This document shows, in pieces, positions 48,446 to 59,333 of a stretch of DNA of 64,000 nucleotides. How positions within the stretch are numbered: the first letter of the stretch is position 1; each line of letters starts with the position of its first letter. The position numbers and the translations under genes are program-made. The stretch lies in contig NC_080571.1 in assembly GCF_030247185.1 (NCBI RefSeq), positions 41,214,002 through 41,278,001 of the forward strand. Reading direction: 5' to 3'. This DNA is from Malaya genurostris (taxonomy: Eukaryota > Arthropoda > Insecta > Diptera > Culicidae). The notes beneath the pieces are model-generated. The model made no database searches, was not told the DNA's origin, and saw nothing but the letters and a program-made list of their open reading frames with translations.

Positions 48446-49350
48446 TAGTTAGACAGCTACTATTGGGCTATTGATCAAGTTCGAAAACCAAATAGCTGTC
48501 CCTTCCGGTTCTGGAGATATAATCGTATAAGTGACGTAATCGATAAAACGCGTTGTTTTTCACCGCTCAATTGTCTCAGATATACCTTAACCGATTTTAA
48601 TACGCTTAAGCTTTTTGAAAGCTACTATTGGGCCATCTATGAAGTTCGAATATCAAATGGCTGTGACTTCTGGTTCCTGAGATATGAGGGTATAAGTAAC
48701 GTAATCGACAAAACGCGTTGTTTTTGCCTTGCTCTATTGAAAGATATTAGAATTTCTGGATAAGCCGACTTTCGAACGGAACCTCGAAGACTCATACCAT
48801 TCGACTGAGCTCGACGGGATCAATAAACGTCTGTGTATGTATGTGTGTGCACTTTTCAAACATATTTTTACCGCTCAATTTTTTCAGAGATGGCTGAGCC
48901 GATTTCACCATGCTATTGGGCTATTGATCAAGTTCGAAAATTAAATAGCTGTCACTCCCGGTTCCGAAGATATAATGGTATAAGTGACGTAAGCGCCAAA
49001 TGCGTTGTTCTTTACCCCAAAATTTTCTCAGTTGGCCGAACCGATTTCAACACACTTAATTTCGTTTGAAAGCCACTATTGAATTGTGGGTCGAGTTTGT
49101 AGATCGAATGGCTGACACTTCCGGTTCCGAAGATATAATGGTATAAATAACGTAACCGACAAAACACGTTGTTTTTTACCGCGCAATTTTCTCAGAGATA
49201 TCTTAACCGATTTAACAAGCTTAAGTTTTTTGAAAGCTACTATTGGGCCATTGATCAAGTTCAAAGATCAAGTGACTGGCACTTCCGGTTCCAGACATAT
49301 ACTGGTATAAGTGACGTGAACGAGTTACCGCACATTTTTCATCGGCTGAA
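48446..49350 (+). repeat. Family D tandem repeat array
   Basis: Five units start with 'ctactattgggc.attgatc' variants at about 48460, 48623, 48912, 49073 and 49238. The period is about 163 bp except for one step of 289 bp. Each carries 'cacttccggttccgaagata', 'ataagtgacgtaa.cg' and 'cgcgttgttttt'. The extra length (48725-48850) is a family A/B-like end block: 'gccttgctctattgaaagat', 'cattcgactgagctcgacgg' and a short TG run. Confidence 0.75.
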
Positions 49351-49506
49351 TTTTCTCGAAGATGATTCAACAACATTTCCGTTTCGAGAGATGCAGTGTT
49401 ATATGTGACGTTACCGACAAATCCCCGTGTTTTATCAATGCAAACAAAATTTCTTGGAGATAAAAGAGTCGATTTCGAAAGAAAAAAGAGTCGATTTCGA
49501 GTCTTA

Positions 49507-49665
49507 TGCCGTTTTTCATTGAGAAACACTGGTGGCGTGGATTGCTCTGATTTTGCACTTTCGAGCAGAAATGCAACATTTTGACGGTGTTTCATTGCCA
49601 TTTCTGCTCGAAAGTGCAAAACCAGAGCAATCCACGCCACCAGTGTTTTTCAATGAAAAACGCCA
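49507..49665. mobile_element. Palindromic MITE with TTA flanks
   Basis: The two 68-bp or so arms (49507-49574 and 49599-49665) are reverse complements with few mismatches, around a 24-base spacer. TTA lies on both sides (49504-49506, 49666-49668), as seen for PIF/Harbinger-type insertions. Half of the same element occurs at 12943-13012. Confidence 0.7.
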
Positions 49666-49842
49666 TTAGACTCGTTTGATTAGCTACTAAAGACTGTCTC
49701 AGAAAGTATGGACGCAACCAAAAACCGCTGCCATTTCGCAATGGCTCAGAATCTGTCAATTTTTATGGCTGCGTCCTGTTGTTTACGCTCTTCTCTAACC
49801 ACTTGTACAGTTTTTTATTCGTTTTCATTAGTTTGTTTCGAA

Positions 49843-51308
49843 ATGAGTGGACTTTCAGCAGAACAACGTCGAAAAATTGTAGCACTTCGAAGTTAAATGA
49901 TCTTCGTGCGAAAGAATGTTTGAATCTTCGAACCTATAATAATCAGAAACAACCAAAACGTAGTCCGAAACAAGAAGCATCGATCAGACCGAGGGTTCGA
50001 AAGCTGGATCAGGGCCATGTCGCCGAAAGACATTTCGCCGAAAGTCATTTCGCCGAAAGGGTCATTTCGCCGAATGTCTTTTCGCCGAATGTCATTTCGC
50101 CGAATGGGCCACTTCGCCGAATGTCATTTCGCCTCAGAACGGAGTTCCCAAAGAAACTTGTTGACTATTACCCACTAATCATCAAAGCAATTCCATAGGT
50201 ATCTACCAAGCAAATGTATGTGGTATTTTCCGATCACTAAATAAAAAAATATCTAATTCGCCACATCGATTTGATTCGTGTGCTGTCCGACCTCGCTACC
50301 GCTCGTTCGGACCTAACTAAAGCAAACAAACCTAGCTTTGAGCAGACCGGGCAAACGAGGCGGTTACAGGTTTGTATGCAAAAGGCCGCCGCTTCCGACG
50401 GCGGGTCGGCGGCCAACTCAGCCGGCGTAGCCTCGGCGGCTTTATGCCGCCGAGCCATCTTGGCTTCGTTTACGTGGCTGCGCCACATCAGTTATATAGG
50501 AGGAATAATAACACAAAAAAAATATTTGATGTATTCAAAATTTCCCTTTCGGCGAAATGACCCTTTCAGCGAAATGACCCTTTCGGCGAAACGACTTTCG
50601 GCGAAATGACCTATTCGGCGAAACGACTTTCGGCGAAATGGCATTCGGCGAAACGACTTTCGGCGAAATGGCTTTCGGCGCAATGACCCGCTCCCCGAAA
50701 GCTGTACAATATGATTCTTGCTGGAAATTTGAACTGCATAAGCATGGACGACGAAACCTACGTGAAACTCGATTACAAATCCTTGCCGGGACCACAAAAT
50801 TACACGGTGCGAGAAGGGCAAGTGTTAAACCAGTCCGAGACTTCGATTGAAGTCGAAAAAATTGGTAAGAAATCTATAGTCTGGCAAGCAAATTGTAGCT
50901 GCGGTAAGATTTAGAAACCCTTCATCACCACTGCTTCAATGAACAGCGAAATATATAAATCAAGGAATGTTTACAAAAACACTTCTACCCATGATTCGAA
51001 GCCACAAGGATCCTGTTGTCTTCTGGCTAGATCTTGCTTCTTGCCACTACTCGTAATCAACGGTAGAATAGTATACTACCAAAAATGTCACTTTCGTCCC
51101 AGAAGACATGAATCCACCAAATTGCCCACAACTTCGACCAATTGAGGAATTTTGGGCATTAACGAAGGCACATCTTAGGAAACATGTCTCGGCAGCCGAA
51201 ACCATTCAACAGTTCGAAAAAGATTGGAAAAAAGTGTCAAAACTTGTCACCATGAAGTTTGTATGGAATGTTCGCAAGAAGGTGCGCCAGCTAGTTTTCA
51301 ATGGCTAA
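49843..51308 (+). pseudogene. DD37E transposase copy 2, deleted and interrupted
   Basis: The start MSGLSAEQRRKIVALRS (49843) is followed by a deletion of some 85 codons relative to copy 1, rejoining at the LRAKECLNLRTYNNQKQ region. RSPKQEASIRPRVRKL is then split by the 689-bp insertion. It resumes with ILAGNLNCISMDDETYVKLD (first Asp), IGKKSIVWQANCSCGKI, LDLASCHYS (second Asp) with a stop directly after, and CPQLRPIEEFWALTKAHLRK (Glu). The complete C-terminus is FVWNVRKKVRQLVFNG, stop at 51308. The catalytic Asp and Glu codons survive, unlike the other DD37E copies, but stops, the deletion and the insertion make it inactive. Confidence 0.88.
50007..50695. mobile_element. Fold-back (Mutator-like) element with 9-bp TSD
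   Basis: The flanks CGAAAGCTG occur at 49998-50006 and 50696-50704; copy 1 of the transposon has one such site. The left arm holds about eight TTTCGCCGAAWG-type sub-repeats (50010-50135). The right arm holds about nine complementary TTCGGCGAAAYGAC sub-repeats (50545-50690). Between them lies a GC-rich centre (50380-50460). No transposase. A 9-bp TSD with long, sub-repeated inverted arms is typical of Mutator-like (MULE) fold-back elements. Open frames through the arms are artefacts of the sub-repeats. Confidence 0.8.
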
Positions 51309-51440
51309 GTAGCAAATATTGAGAATAATATTCTGTTGTTGTAGTCTAATATTATCAGTATATCGAATAAAATTTGAATATCTAACACTGGTGAATTATT
51401 TTCAGCGAAATCAAAGTGCGTCCATACTTTCTGGGACAGT

Positions 51441-52329
51441 TATTTATTAGGTTATTTGATAAGATCACAATATCCAATTATACTATCCTAGTTTTAAGTT
51501 AGTCATTAATAAAATTAGAAAAAGTCCTTGGCACCTTAGAGCTTAAGCAGTGTGTCTTAAAAATAATTATATTATTGAATATAAAAAAAAAGCTCACAAT
51601 ACTTATGGTCGAGGATAAAATTTTGTAAATGTTTTAATGAGACTATTTAATGGCAAGCGAAAAGCATTAGAAAGGTCTGCTTATGTCTATTTCCAGTACT
51701 CATGGGGTCCGGTAAAACCTAAGTCAACCAGCAGTTAAAAAGACCTACAAATTGAAATAGTTTTGAGCTCCGTTTGTTTTTGAACGCTACTTTTCGTTTA
51801 TTGCAGCATCACTTTTAATGACGGTTTGAAATTTTTAACATTTATCACTCAGTATTCTCGGAAACGACAAAATCAGATCCCGATGAAGTTGAACAATTCA
51901 AGCATTCATTTGGAGCTGATGAAAATCATTTTCTAGGAAAATTGCAGAATTCAACGAAATGAGTCTAATGATGTATCACTTATCCCTTCCGGGCCAATTT
52001 TTATTAGTCGTGTTTTAAAGCTATTGCATAATCTTTTTTTATTCGATAGAGAAAAAGCGCAAAATCATCGATCATATTTGATTGGTCACTTTGTTATTCG
52101 ATGAACAAGAGCAAAATCTTCTTGGGTTGTAGTTGTTGAAGAGTTCGATTTATACCAGTCATTTATTCGGGGGGCTTGGATCGTGATTGGTGGTTTTTTG
52201 TGGTTCTGATTTGCAGAAATGTTGTATTCACCCCCATTTCCGAAATTTCTCGTGTTTTTGTGCGGTAGCTGAGTAAAGAGACTTCAAAATGTTTTTGGTT
52301 CAACAGATTCAAGCAGAAAATATAGGGCA
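51441..52329. other. Gene-free stretch
   Basis: Possibly very decayed family A text ('cttccgggccaatttttatt' near 51987). No coding or RNA feature. Confidence 0.35.
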
Positions 52330-53270
52330 AGACGGGGTGGGTGGGTGGTAGTGTGTGTAGTTCAATTTTCTCAGAAATGGATTCGGTTTCCGGTTCCAGA
52401 ATTACAAGGAAATATGTGCAAACTTATTAAAAAATGCGCACTCAATTTTCTCGGAAATTTCTTAACCGATTTTCACAAACTAAGAAGCAAGTAATAGGTC
52501 TTAAAATTATTTAAAAAGTCTCCGAAAATTTCATCCAGATCCGACCTTCGGTTCTGGTATTACAGTGCGATTAGTGAACATTTTCAATTTCATTAGTATT
52601 TTCATAAGCGATAGCGAAACGAGGTGCACATTTTTATGAAACTTACTGGTAAATTCATTTAGTTGGCAGTTCATGTTAGTTAGTGAATATATAAATCTAC
52701 TTTAGGAATACTAGTACTCGGTTTCCACTTCCGAAAGCACCGAAATCTCGAAAAACGGTACTCACTTCGATTTCTCAGCAACGGTTAGGCCGATATTCAC
52801 GAATCATGATTCAAATTAAAGCTCTCATTGGCTTCAAATATACTGTGCAATTTCATCTGACTTCCGGTTCCGAAATTATACAAACATGAGTGTCAAAACA
52901 TTCGAAATGACGACGCAAAACTAGTACGCGACGGTACGTGCGGCTTTGCTCCGTTCGCAGCACGCTTGATTCAATTTCGTATAGCGTGCAGGGTTGCCAC
53001 ATTAAAATTTCTATTTTTCAGTGATTAAAAAGTTTAAACGAGACCCACTCAATTTTCTTAGAGATGATTTGATCGATTTCCACAAACAGGCTCAAATAAA
53101 AGTTGCTATAGTTTCATAGGTTGCTGTTTAATTTAATCCGAATCCGACTTCCGGTTCCAGCATTATAGGGTAAAGCGTGTTTAATCTTTTAGTGCGACAA
53201 TGCAAAATAAAGTAAAATTCTTATTAACTTGACATAACTGTTTGAATTGAAAAGGTTATGTTAGTTTATA

Positions 53271-54314
53271 AGGAGTGTATCGAAAATAAGCTATCCACAA
53301 ATATCTCTTTCCAATTATGATAAAAAACGATATTTTATTCAAACTAAAAATTGATCCTTTATTGTACGAGGTTAAACTTGAGCATAATGAAAACCGGATG
53401 AAATTTAAGTTATTCCTTCACGAATTTTCGAACTTTTGATCGAACGCTCTTCATCAAGTTCCGGACAAGTGTTGCATCGCATTTTTTGGACGCTTGACCC
53501 CAATTTTTTTAAACTCCTGCATGTTCCCAGCTGCCTTACCAGTCTTCTTGAAGTCCTTCTTCATGATTGGCCAATAACGTTCGATGGGTCTGATGGCAAT
53601 TTGGTGGACTGATATTTTTCTCAACGAAATTTATACCCTATTCCGTAAGTCAATTGAGAGTGGCTTAGGCATAGTGAGCCGACGCTAAAGCTGGCCGAAA
53701 CAGTGGAGGTGTACTATGCTTCTTCTATAAAGACAGCAATCTCTTCTGGAGACACTCAGATCGATATATTTCTGCATTTATAGTTCCGGTAGTGTAAAAA
53801 ATGGTTAACTTCAAACCACAGGAACATATAGCTTGCCATACCAGAACCTTTCGACCGAATTTCTCCACTTGAATCGACCTGTCCGCATCGAACACAATCT
53901 CCCCAACGACGACAGTAAAATATTGTGGACCTGGTAGGGTTTTTGAGTCCTCCTTTACATAAGTCTCATCGTCCATCCAAACCCATGCATCCGGACACTG
54001 CAAAAGACACGAATACAATTTCCGGGCCTTTGTTGCTGCTCGTTTCTTCTGTTCTACATATTGTTTCGAGATTTTCTGTTTCTTGTAGGTCTTCAGGTGA
54101 TTTTGCCTCATGATACGCTGGATCATTCCGACGCTCGTTCCTGCTTTTTTGGCCAAATCACGTATTGACATTGATTTGTTCTTCATGATTAGAGATACCA
54201 AACGAAAGCTGACAGCGAAACGCACAGCATGCTGTAATCTGAGCATAAAAAACCATCACAAATACATGCGTACAATACAAATGTATGTGGATAGCTTATT
54301 TTCGATACACTCCT
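53271..54314 (-). mobile_element. DD37E transposon, third lineage, copy 1
   Basis: Ends AGGAGTGTATCGAAAATAAG and its complement, perfectly matched over at least 25 bp, flanked by TA (53269-53270, 54315-54316). 1044 bp. A sister copy lies at 61988-63088. Confidence 0.92.
53410..54246 (-). pseudogene. DD37E transposase, third lineage, copy 1
   Basis: Open from 54246 to 53725: KNKSMSIRDLAKKAGTSVGM (helix-turn-helix), TYKKQKISKQYVEQKKRA, WMDDETYVKEDSKTLPGPQY (first Asp), VEKFGRKVLVWQAICSCGLK. Further on, ALASAHYA is followed by a stop; the position of the second Asp is Ala (GCT). The Glu region is frame-shifted (CHQTHRTL in place of CPQLRPIE). The end RSKVRKFVKE with stop at 53410 is visible in another frame. 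Compared with the sister copy it lacks about 165 bp near the N-terminus, so the M at 54246 joins leader sequence to the HTH region. Confidence 0.87.
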
Positions 54315-54440
54315 TACGCAAGAAAATTTCTTATTTTATTCAAGATTGAAAAAAAATTCTTCGCAGAATCTTGTAGTTAAAGTTTTGAAAATATAAGAAA
54401 GGCATCATTACACCACTAGGTGGATTAAAAAAGGTTTTTT

Positions 54441-55369
54441 AAATTAATCTGAGTTCTCCATCCCAAATTTATTATTTTCGTAATCCTCATGAAATTTAAA
54501 ATAAATTATTTTTTGACATCAAGACGATGCTAGCATTGACTTCAATACAATTATTGACTATCATCAAATATATTATATATCAATATGGATCACTTTAACG
54601 AATCCAATACAAATCGAAAAAAACATCACAGTAACACCATCTCGTGACGGAAAAGACTATTAGTTCAGTCATGTTTAGCAGTTTGCGTTTAGCGTGCATC
54701 CAGAAGTGAAATGTCAAAAATAATGGAGCATGATGCCAACATAGAGGTGTTAACATTTTCATATTCACATGTGTTTTTTTCTGATGTAGAATTACACTCT
54801 TTTGGACCTATCGTCATTACTTTCAAGAGTTATGAAGTAGTATTTAACTTTGTTCGTGAATGTTATGAATAGTGCTGAAAAGACGAAACCTATAGGCTGT
54901 GAAGGCAATGTTTGGCAGATCACTTCTGATATATAGAACAAAATTAAAATGAAATAACCGGTGTATTACAAGTTACTATGATTGCGATATTTTTTTCATT
55001 GCGTTCATGACATTGAAGTTAGAATGTAAAAGAATATGGTCATTTTTATAAATTGTTTTGCAAATATTCTAAACTTCTAGTCAAAAATTGAAATTTCGAT
55101 ACTTATTTTCTAAAAAGTAATTGAGTTTCATTCAACAGACGAACCATTCTAAAATTCGACAAAAAAAATAGAAAGTTTGTTTAGCACTGAACAAATGTTA
55201 ATAAATAGTATGATAAGTGCAATACAGTAAGCAAAAGAACAAGTTATACTTATTACTTCTACTTCAATTGATAGTTCTCGTTGAGTCGAATTACGGTTTA
55301 TTCCTATACTAAATTGTTTTGTTTTGAAGCATTTATTTATTTATGAAACAACCTGATATTGTATATTTT
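54441..55369. other. Gene-free AT-rich stretch
   Basis: No recognised feature. Confidence 0.35.
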
Positions 55370-55565
55370 TATCATTGAACTTCGAATTGCTCCCACATCC
55401 ACCGTATTCGTCAGATTTAGCTCCCAGCGACTACTGACTGTTCGTACACCTGGAAAAATGCTCGCCGGTAAGAAATTTCGCGTGGTATTAAAATGTTAGA
55501 GCGGCGCTGGAATGATTGCGTTACTCCGGATGGAGATAACATTGATGAATAAAGTTAATTTTGAA
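55370..55565 (+). pseudogene. mariner transposase C-terminal relic
   Basis: In one frame or another: PHPPYSSDLAPSDY, a stop, LFVHLEKMLAGKKFR, then directly KMLERRWNDCVTPDGDNIDE. The 20 or so residues normally between the last two blocks are deleted. Upstream sequence is absent; the end of the element is not identified. Confidence 0.75.
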
Positions 55566-55611
55566 CCAGAAAAAACGTGTTCTCTTTACAGCCTTTACAG
55601 TATTATTAAAT

Positions 55612-57342
55612 GAAAAAACGTGATTAATCCACCTAGCAGTGAGATGATACCTTTTTTTTATCAATTCGCATGTGGTTTTTGCATGAATATTCTTCGGTGT
55701 TTAAGTTTTCATTACATTATTTTAATGACCGTCGTTTTAAGCGACAATTTGAGATTGTAATCACTCATTACTCTGTAATGTCGAAACTGCAAATACAATC
55801 GAATTTAAATCTAGAAGTGTGATAATCAATTAAACATGCCCTGATATGTAAGTTCCACTTTAGAGCTTACGGTAATTTAAGGTACTTCCAGAGCCGGTAT
55901 TCAGGAACCAGCAAAACCCAAACCGATTCGTATGGCCATATGACGAATAAATTACAACAGTTTTAAGTCCAACTTTGAAGCTTAATTGAATAAAATTCAT
56001 TAATTTTTGTATGTATGTATAAAACTAATTAATTTTGTATATAAGTTTAATTCAATTTGAATTTTTGTTTCTGAAATTTGATTAGGCTTTTTTGAGAAAA
56101 CGATTGAGCTTTGAGAAACGATTTTATACTGGAACCGGAATTCTAAAATCGGTATGGCCGAAGTCAGATAAATTCACCTGAATAGCTGTACAGTTTACAT
56201 TTGTTTCAAAATATTTGAAAATCAGTGAAGACATCTTTGAAAAATTATAGCATGAATTAAATTTTTAGGTGCCTTCTGAATCGACAACTGAATACCACTA
56301 AAACTGAAAAAAGTTAATTTTTTTTATCGACTATCTAAATCTGCTAACCCGATAAACCTGATTAATTTATGTGGAATATACATTTTTATACTAATCACCC
56401 TGTATCCCCGAAACCGGAAGTTGGATCTGACTAAAGAGTAAGATGTTTTAAAGAATCTTGAAACTTTTCATTTGCATCTTAGATGATTCTTAGATTTCAT
56501 TTGAATCTTAGATCGGTTCAGCCATCTACGAGAAGAATGAGTTACACAATTTTGATTTCGTTTCATATATCATCCTGTAGTTCCGGAACCAGAGGTCGGA
56601 ACCAAACATAATTCAGGAACTTTGTTTGAGAGCATACGAATTTTCGTATGAATCTGAATTTGTAGAAAAGAAATTTTCAGAGAAAATTGAGTGAAATTAT
56701 TTGTCACACACGCATTTGCTGATCTCGACGAACTGATTCGAATGGAATATGGATGTTATGTTCTTTCAGCATTTATTGCTGTAAGTAGTTTAAAACAATA
56801 TAATTAAAAAAAAATCTGCCATCATCTGGTTTATATATGTCATATTCGAACGATTATGTTGCCAAAAACGAACCGTGCTAAAATCGGTCCGAAGCAAAAT
56901 ATCATGCTGTACACAGTCTGGACGGATTTTAACAATCTATGGCTTGTTAAATAGGTATTATCGTGCGGAATCTAAGTCTGAAAACATATTCTGTTTTCAA
57001 GGTCAATTGTGACAGATACTGTCAAAAAACTGAAAATTTTGACATAAAACTTCGAATAACTCAAAAAGTAAACATTCGATCTCAAAACCATTCAATAGCG
57101 TTTTGGATGACGGGGAGACCTTTCATTTGCGACTAGTTTGATCAAATTCGGTCCAGCCATCTCTGAGATCTCGACCTCTTAGTTGACAACACACATACAG
57201 ACACACACACAGACATTTGCTCAGTTCGTCGAGCTGAATCGATTGGTATATGTCATTCGGCCCTCCGGGCCTCGGAAAAATTTTCGAAAGTTTGAGCGAA
57301 TTCTATACCTATTATTTATATATATAAAAAAAAGGTAAAAAA
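55612..57342 (+). repeat. Family B element, copy 4
   Basis: Start 'acgtgattaatccacctagc' at 55618, through 'tcactcattactctgtaatg' and the 'ttgctgatctcgacgaactg' block (56717) to a CA run (57190-57215). TCAGTTCGTCGAGCTGAATC, a GGCCCTCCGGGCC palindrome (57260-57272) and the terminal 'tatatatataaaaaaaaggt' follow. Apparently end-to-end, so a useful reference copy for the family. Confidence 0.75.
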
Positions 57343-57544
57343 AAACAATTTATTTACAATTTTGAAAGCTTAGCTTTTGCATTTAAATTTTCTTTAATTC
57401 AATACGATTACGTGTCTGTTGAAAATAATTCCCAAGCAATCTTATGTGCAGTTACTGGAATGAAGCAATGATATAGAAAACCCGCAAAGAAATCGGGAAC
57501 CTTGGAAAAGGCAACAAACAATAGTCTTTCTTATGTAAAAATCC
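57343..57544. other. Short spacer between family B and family A
   Basis: Nothing recognised. Confidence 0.3.
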
Positions 57545-59135
57545 CTTCTTAATCCACCTAGTGGTGTGATAATGCCTTTCTCCTATTTCATAACAGTCTC
57601 ATGAAAATATATTTCATACTTTTATGAAATAATTTCGGACACTAATTTTGACACCAATTGATTCAGATTGATTAGAGTAGTTCACAAAAGCATGCTTCAG
57701 TGTTTATGTCACACAGTCAGCATCATTTTTCCAAACTAGTGCTTGACATTTGCGTTGCCTATTTGTATGAGAACAGTGATGCTAATCTAAAAAACGAGTG
57801 ACATTATTTTCACATTTCTGGTATATATCACCCTGTAATTACTGAACCGGAAGTCGGATCCGCATGATATTTCGGAACTTTGTATGGGACCATAAGACCT
57901 TTCATTTGAATCTAAGTTTGTTAAAATCGGTTTAACCTTCCCAGAGTAATGTGAGTGACATTATTATCACATTTTTGATGTATTACTGTCATATTTTTTA
58001 TGCATATCACTCTGTATTTCCGGAATCAGAATTTGGATCTAAATGATATTCAGGAACTTCGTATAGGACCGTGAGACCTTTCATTTAAATCTGAGTTTGA
58101 GAAAATCGGTTTAGCCATCTCCGAGAAAAGTGAGGGACGTTATTTTCACATTCTTAATGCATTATTTTCCCATTTTTGGTGCATATCACCCTGCAATTCC
58201 GGAAGCGAAAGTCGGATCCAAATCATATTCAGGAATTTTGTATGCGACTATGAGACCTTTCATTCAAATCTAAGATTGTGAAAATCGGTTTAATAATCTC
58301 CGAGAAAAAAAGGTTGACATTATTTTCACATATTTGGTGCATATCACCCTGTAATTCCGGAACCGGAAGTCGGATTCAAATTAAATTTAGGAACTATGTA
58401 TGGGACCATGAAACCTTTAATTTGAATCTAAGTTTGTGAAACTACGAGAAAAGTGAGTGACATTATTTTTACATTTTTATTGCATTATTTTCACATTTTT
58501 TATGCACATCACCCTGTAATTCCGGAACCGGAAGCCGGATCCAAATAGAATTCAGGAACTTTGTATGGGACCGTAGGGCCTTTCATTTGAATCTAAGTTT
58601 GTGAAAATCGGTTCTGCCGAGAAAAGTGAGTGACATTTTTTTCACAATTTTTGTATATATCACACTGTAGCTCCGGAACCGGAAGTCGGATCCAGAAAAA
58701 ATTCAGGAACTTTGTATGGGGCTGTGAGACCTTTTATTTGAATCTAAGTTTGTGAAAATCGATTGAGCCATCTCCGAGAAAAGTGAGTGACATTTTTTTC
58801 ACATTTTTAATGCATTATTTCCCCCTTCTTGGTGCATGTCACCCTGTGATTCCGGAACCGGAAGTCGGATGCTAATGAAATTCAGGAACTTTGTATGGGA
58901 CCATGAGACCTTTCATTTGAATCTAAATTTGTGAACATCGGTTCAGCCATCTCGGTGAAAAGTGAGTGAGATTTTTTTTCACAATTTTTGTACATAGCAC
59001 CCTGTAGCTCCGGAACCGGAAGTCGAATCCAAATGAAATTCAGGAACTTTGATGGGGCTGTGAGACCTTTCATTTGAATCTAAGTTTGTGAAAATCGGTT
59101 AATCCATCTCCGAGAAAAGTGAGTGACAATATTCG

Positions 59136-59207
<72 letters not shown>

Positions 59208-59333
59208 ACAGACATTTGCTCAGTTCGTCGAGCTAAGTCGAATGGTATATGACATTCGGCCCTCCGGGCCTCGGTTCAAAAGTCGGTTTTTGCAGTGATT
59301 GTATAGCCTTTCTATATGAGAAAGGCAAAAATC
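57545..59333 (-). repeat. Complete family A element with eight-unit tandem array
   Basis: Terminal block TAATCCACCTAGTGGTGTGA at 57550. Eight units carry a 'ccggaaccggaagtcggatc'-type core at about 57846, 58020, 58199, 58362, 58527, 58678, 58857 and 59015 (spacing 150-180 bp). A pure (CA)n follows at 59133-59203, then TCAGTTCGTCGAGCTAAGTC, GGCCCTCCGGGCC and the left stem-loop GCCTTTCT-ATATG-AGAAAGGC (59307-59327). The best-preserved family A copy in the window. Confidence 0.85.
59133..59203. repeat. (CA)n microsatellite
   Basis: Uninterrupted run of about 35 CA pairs at the fixed microsatellite position of family A. Confidence 0.95.

Larger units (their letters stand above)
49693..51440 (+). 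mobile_element. DD37E transposon copy 2, with nested insertion
   Basis: Left end ACTGTCTCAGAAAGTATGG (49693 on) and right end complement finishing CTGGGACAGT (51440), then TA. It is the same element as the copy at 605-1653. A Mutator-like fold-back element (50007-50695) sits within its coding region. Confidence 0.88.
52330..54440 (+). repeat. Decayed family A element containing a DD37E transposon
   Basis: Units with 'cggtttccggttccagaatt' (52385), 'cgaccttcggttctgg' (52540), 'cttccggttccgaaattata' (52860) and 'cgacttccggttccagcatt' (53148). The right terminal block is at 54392-54440 ('gaaaggcatcattacacc', 'taaaaaaggtttttt'). No left stem-loop is visible. Interrupted at 53271-54314. Confidence 0.6.

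Noticed and set aside
50235..50800. Frames rich in RRKSFRR / ISPNVISPN
   Set aside because: Products of 17-base sub-repeats in the fold-back element.
57846..59030. CRISPR array
   Set aside because: Direct repeats are 150-180 bp units that vary throughout, without short identical repeats and unique spacers; genome is eukaryotic.
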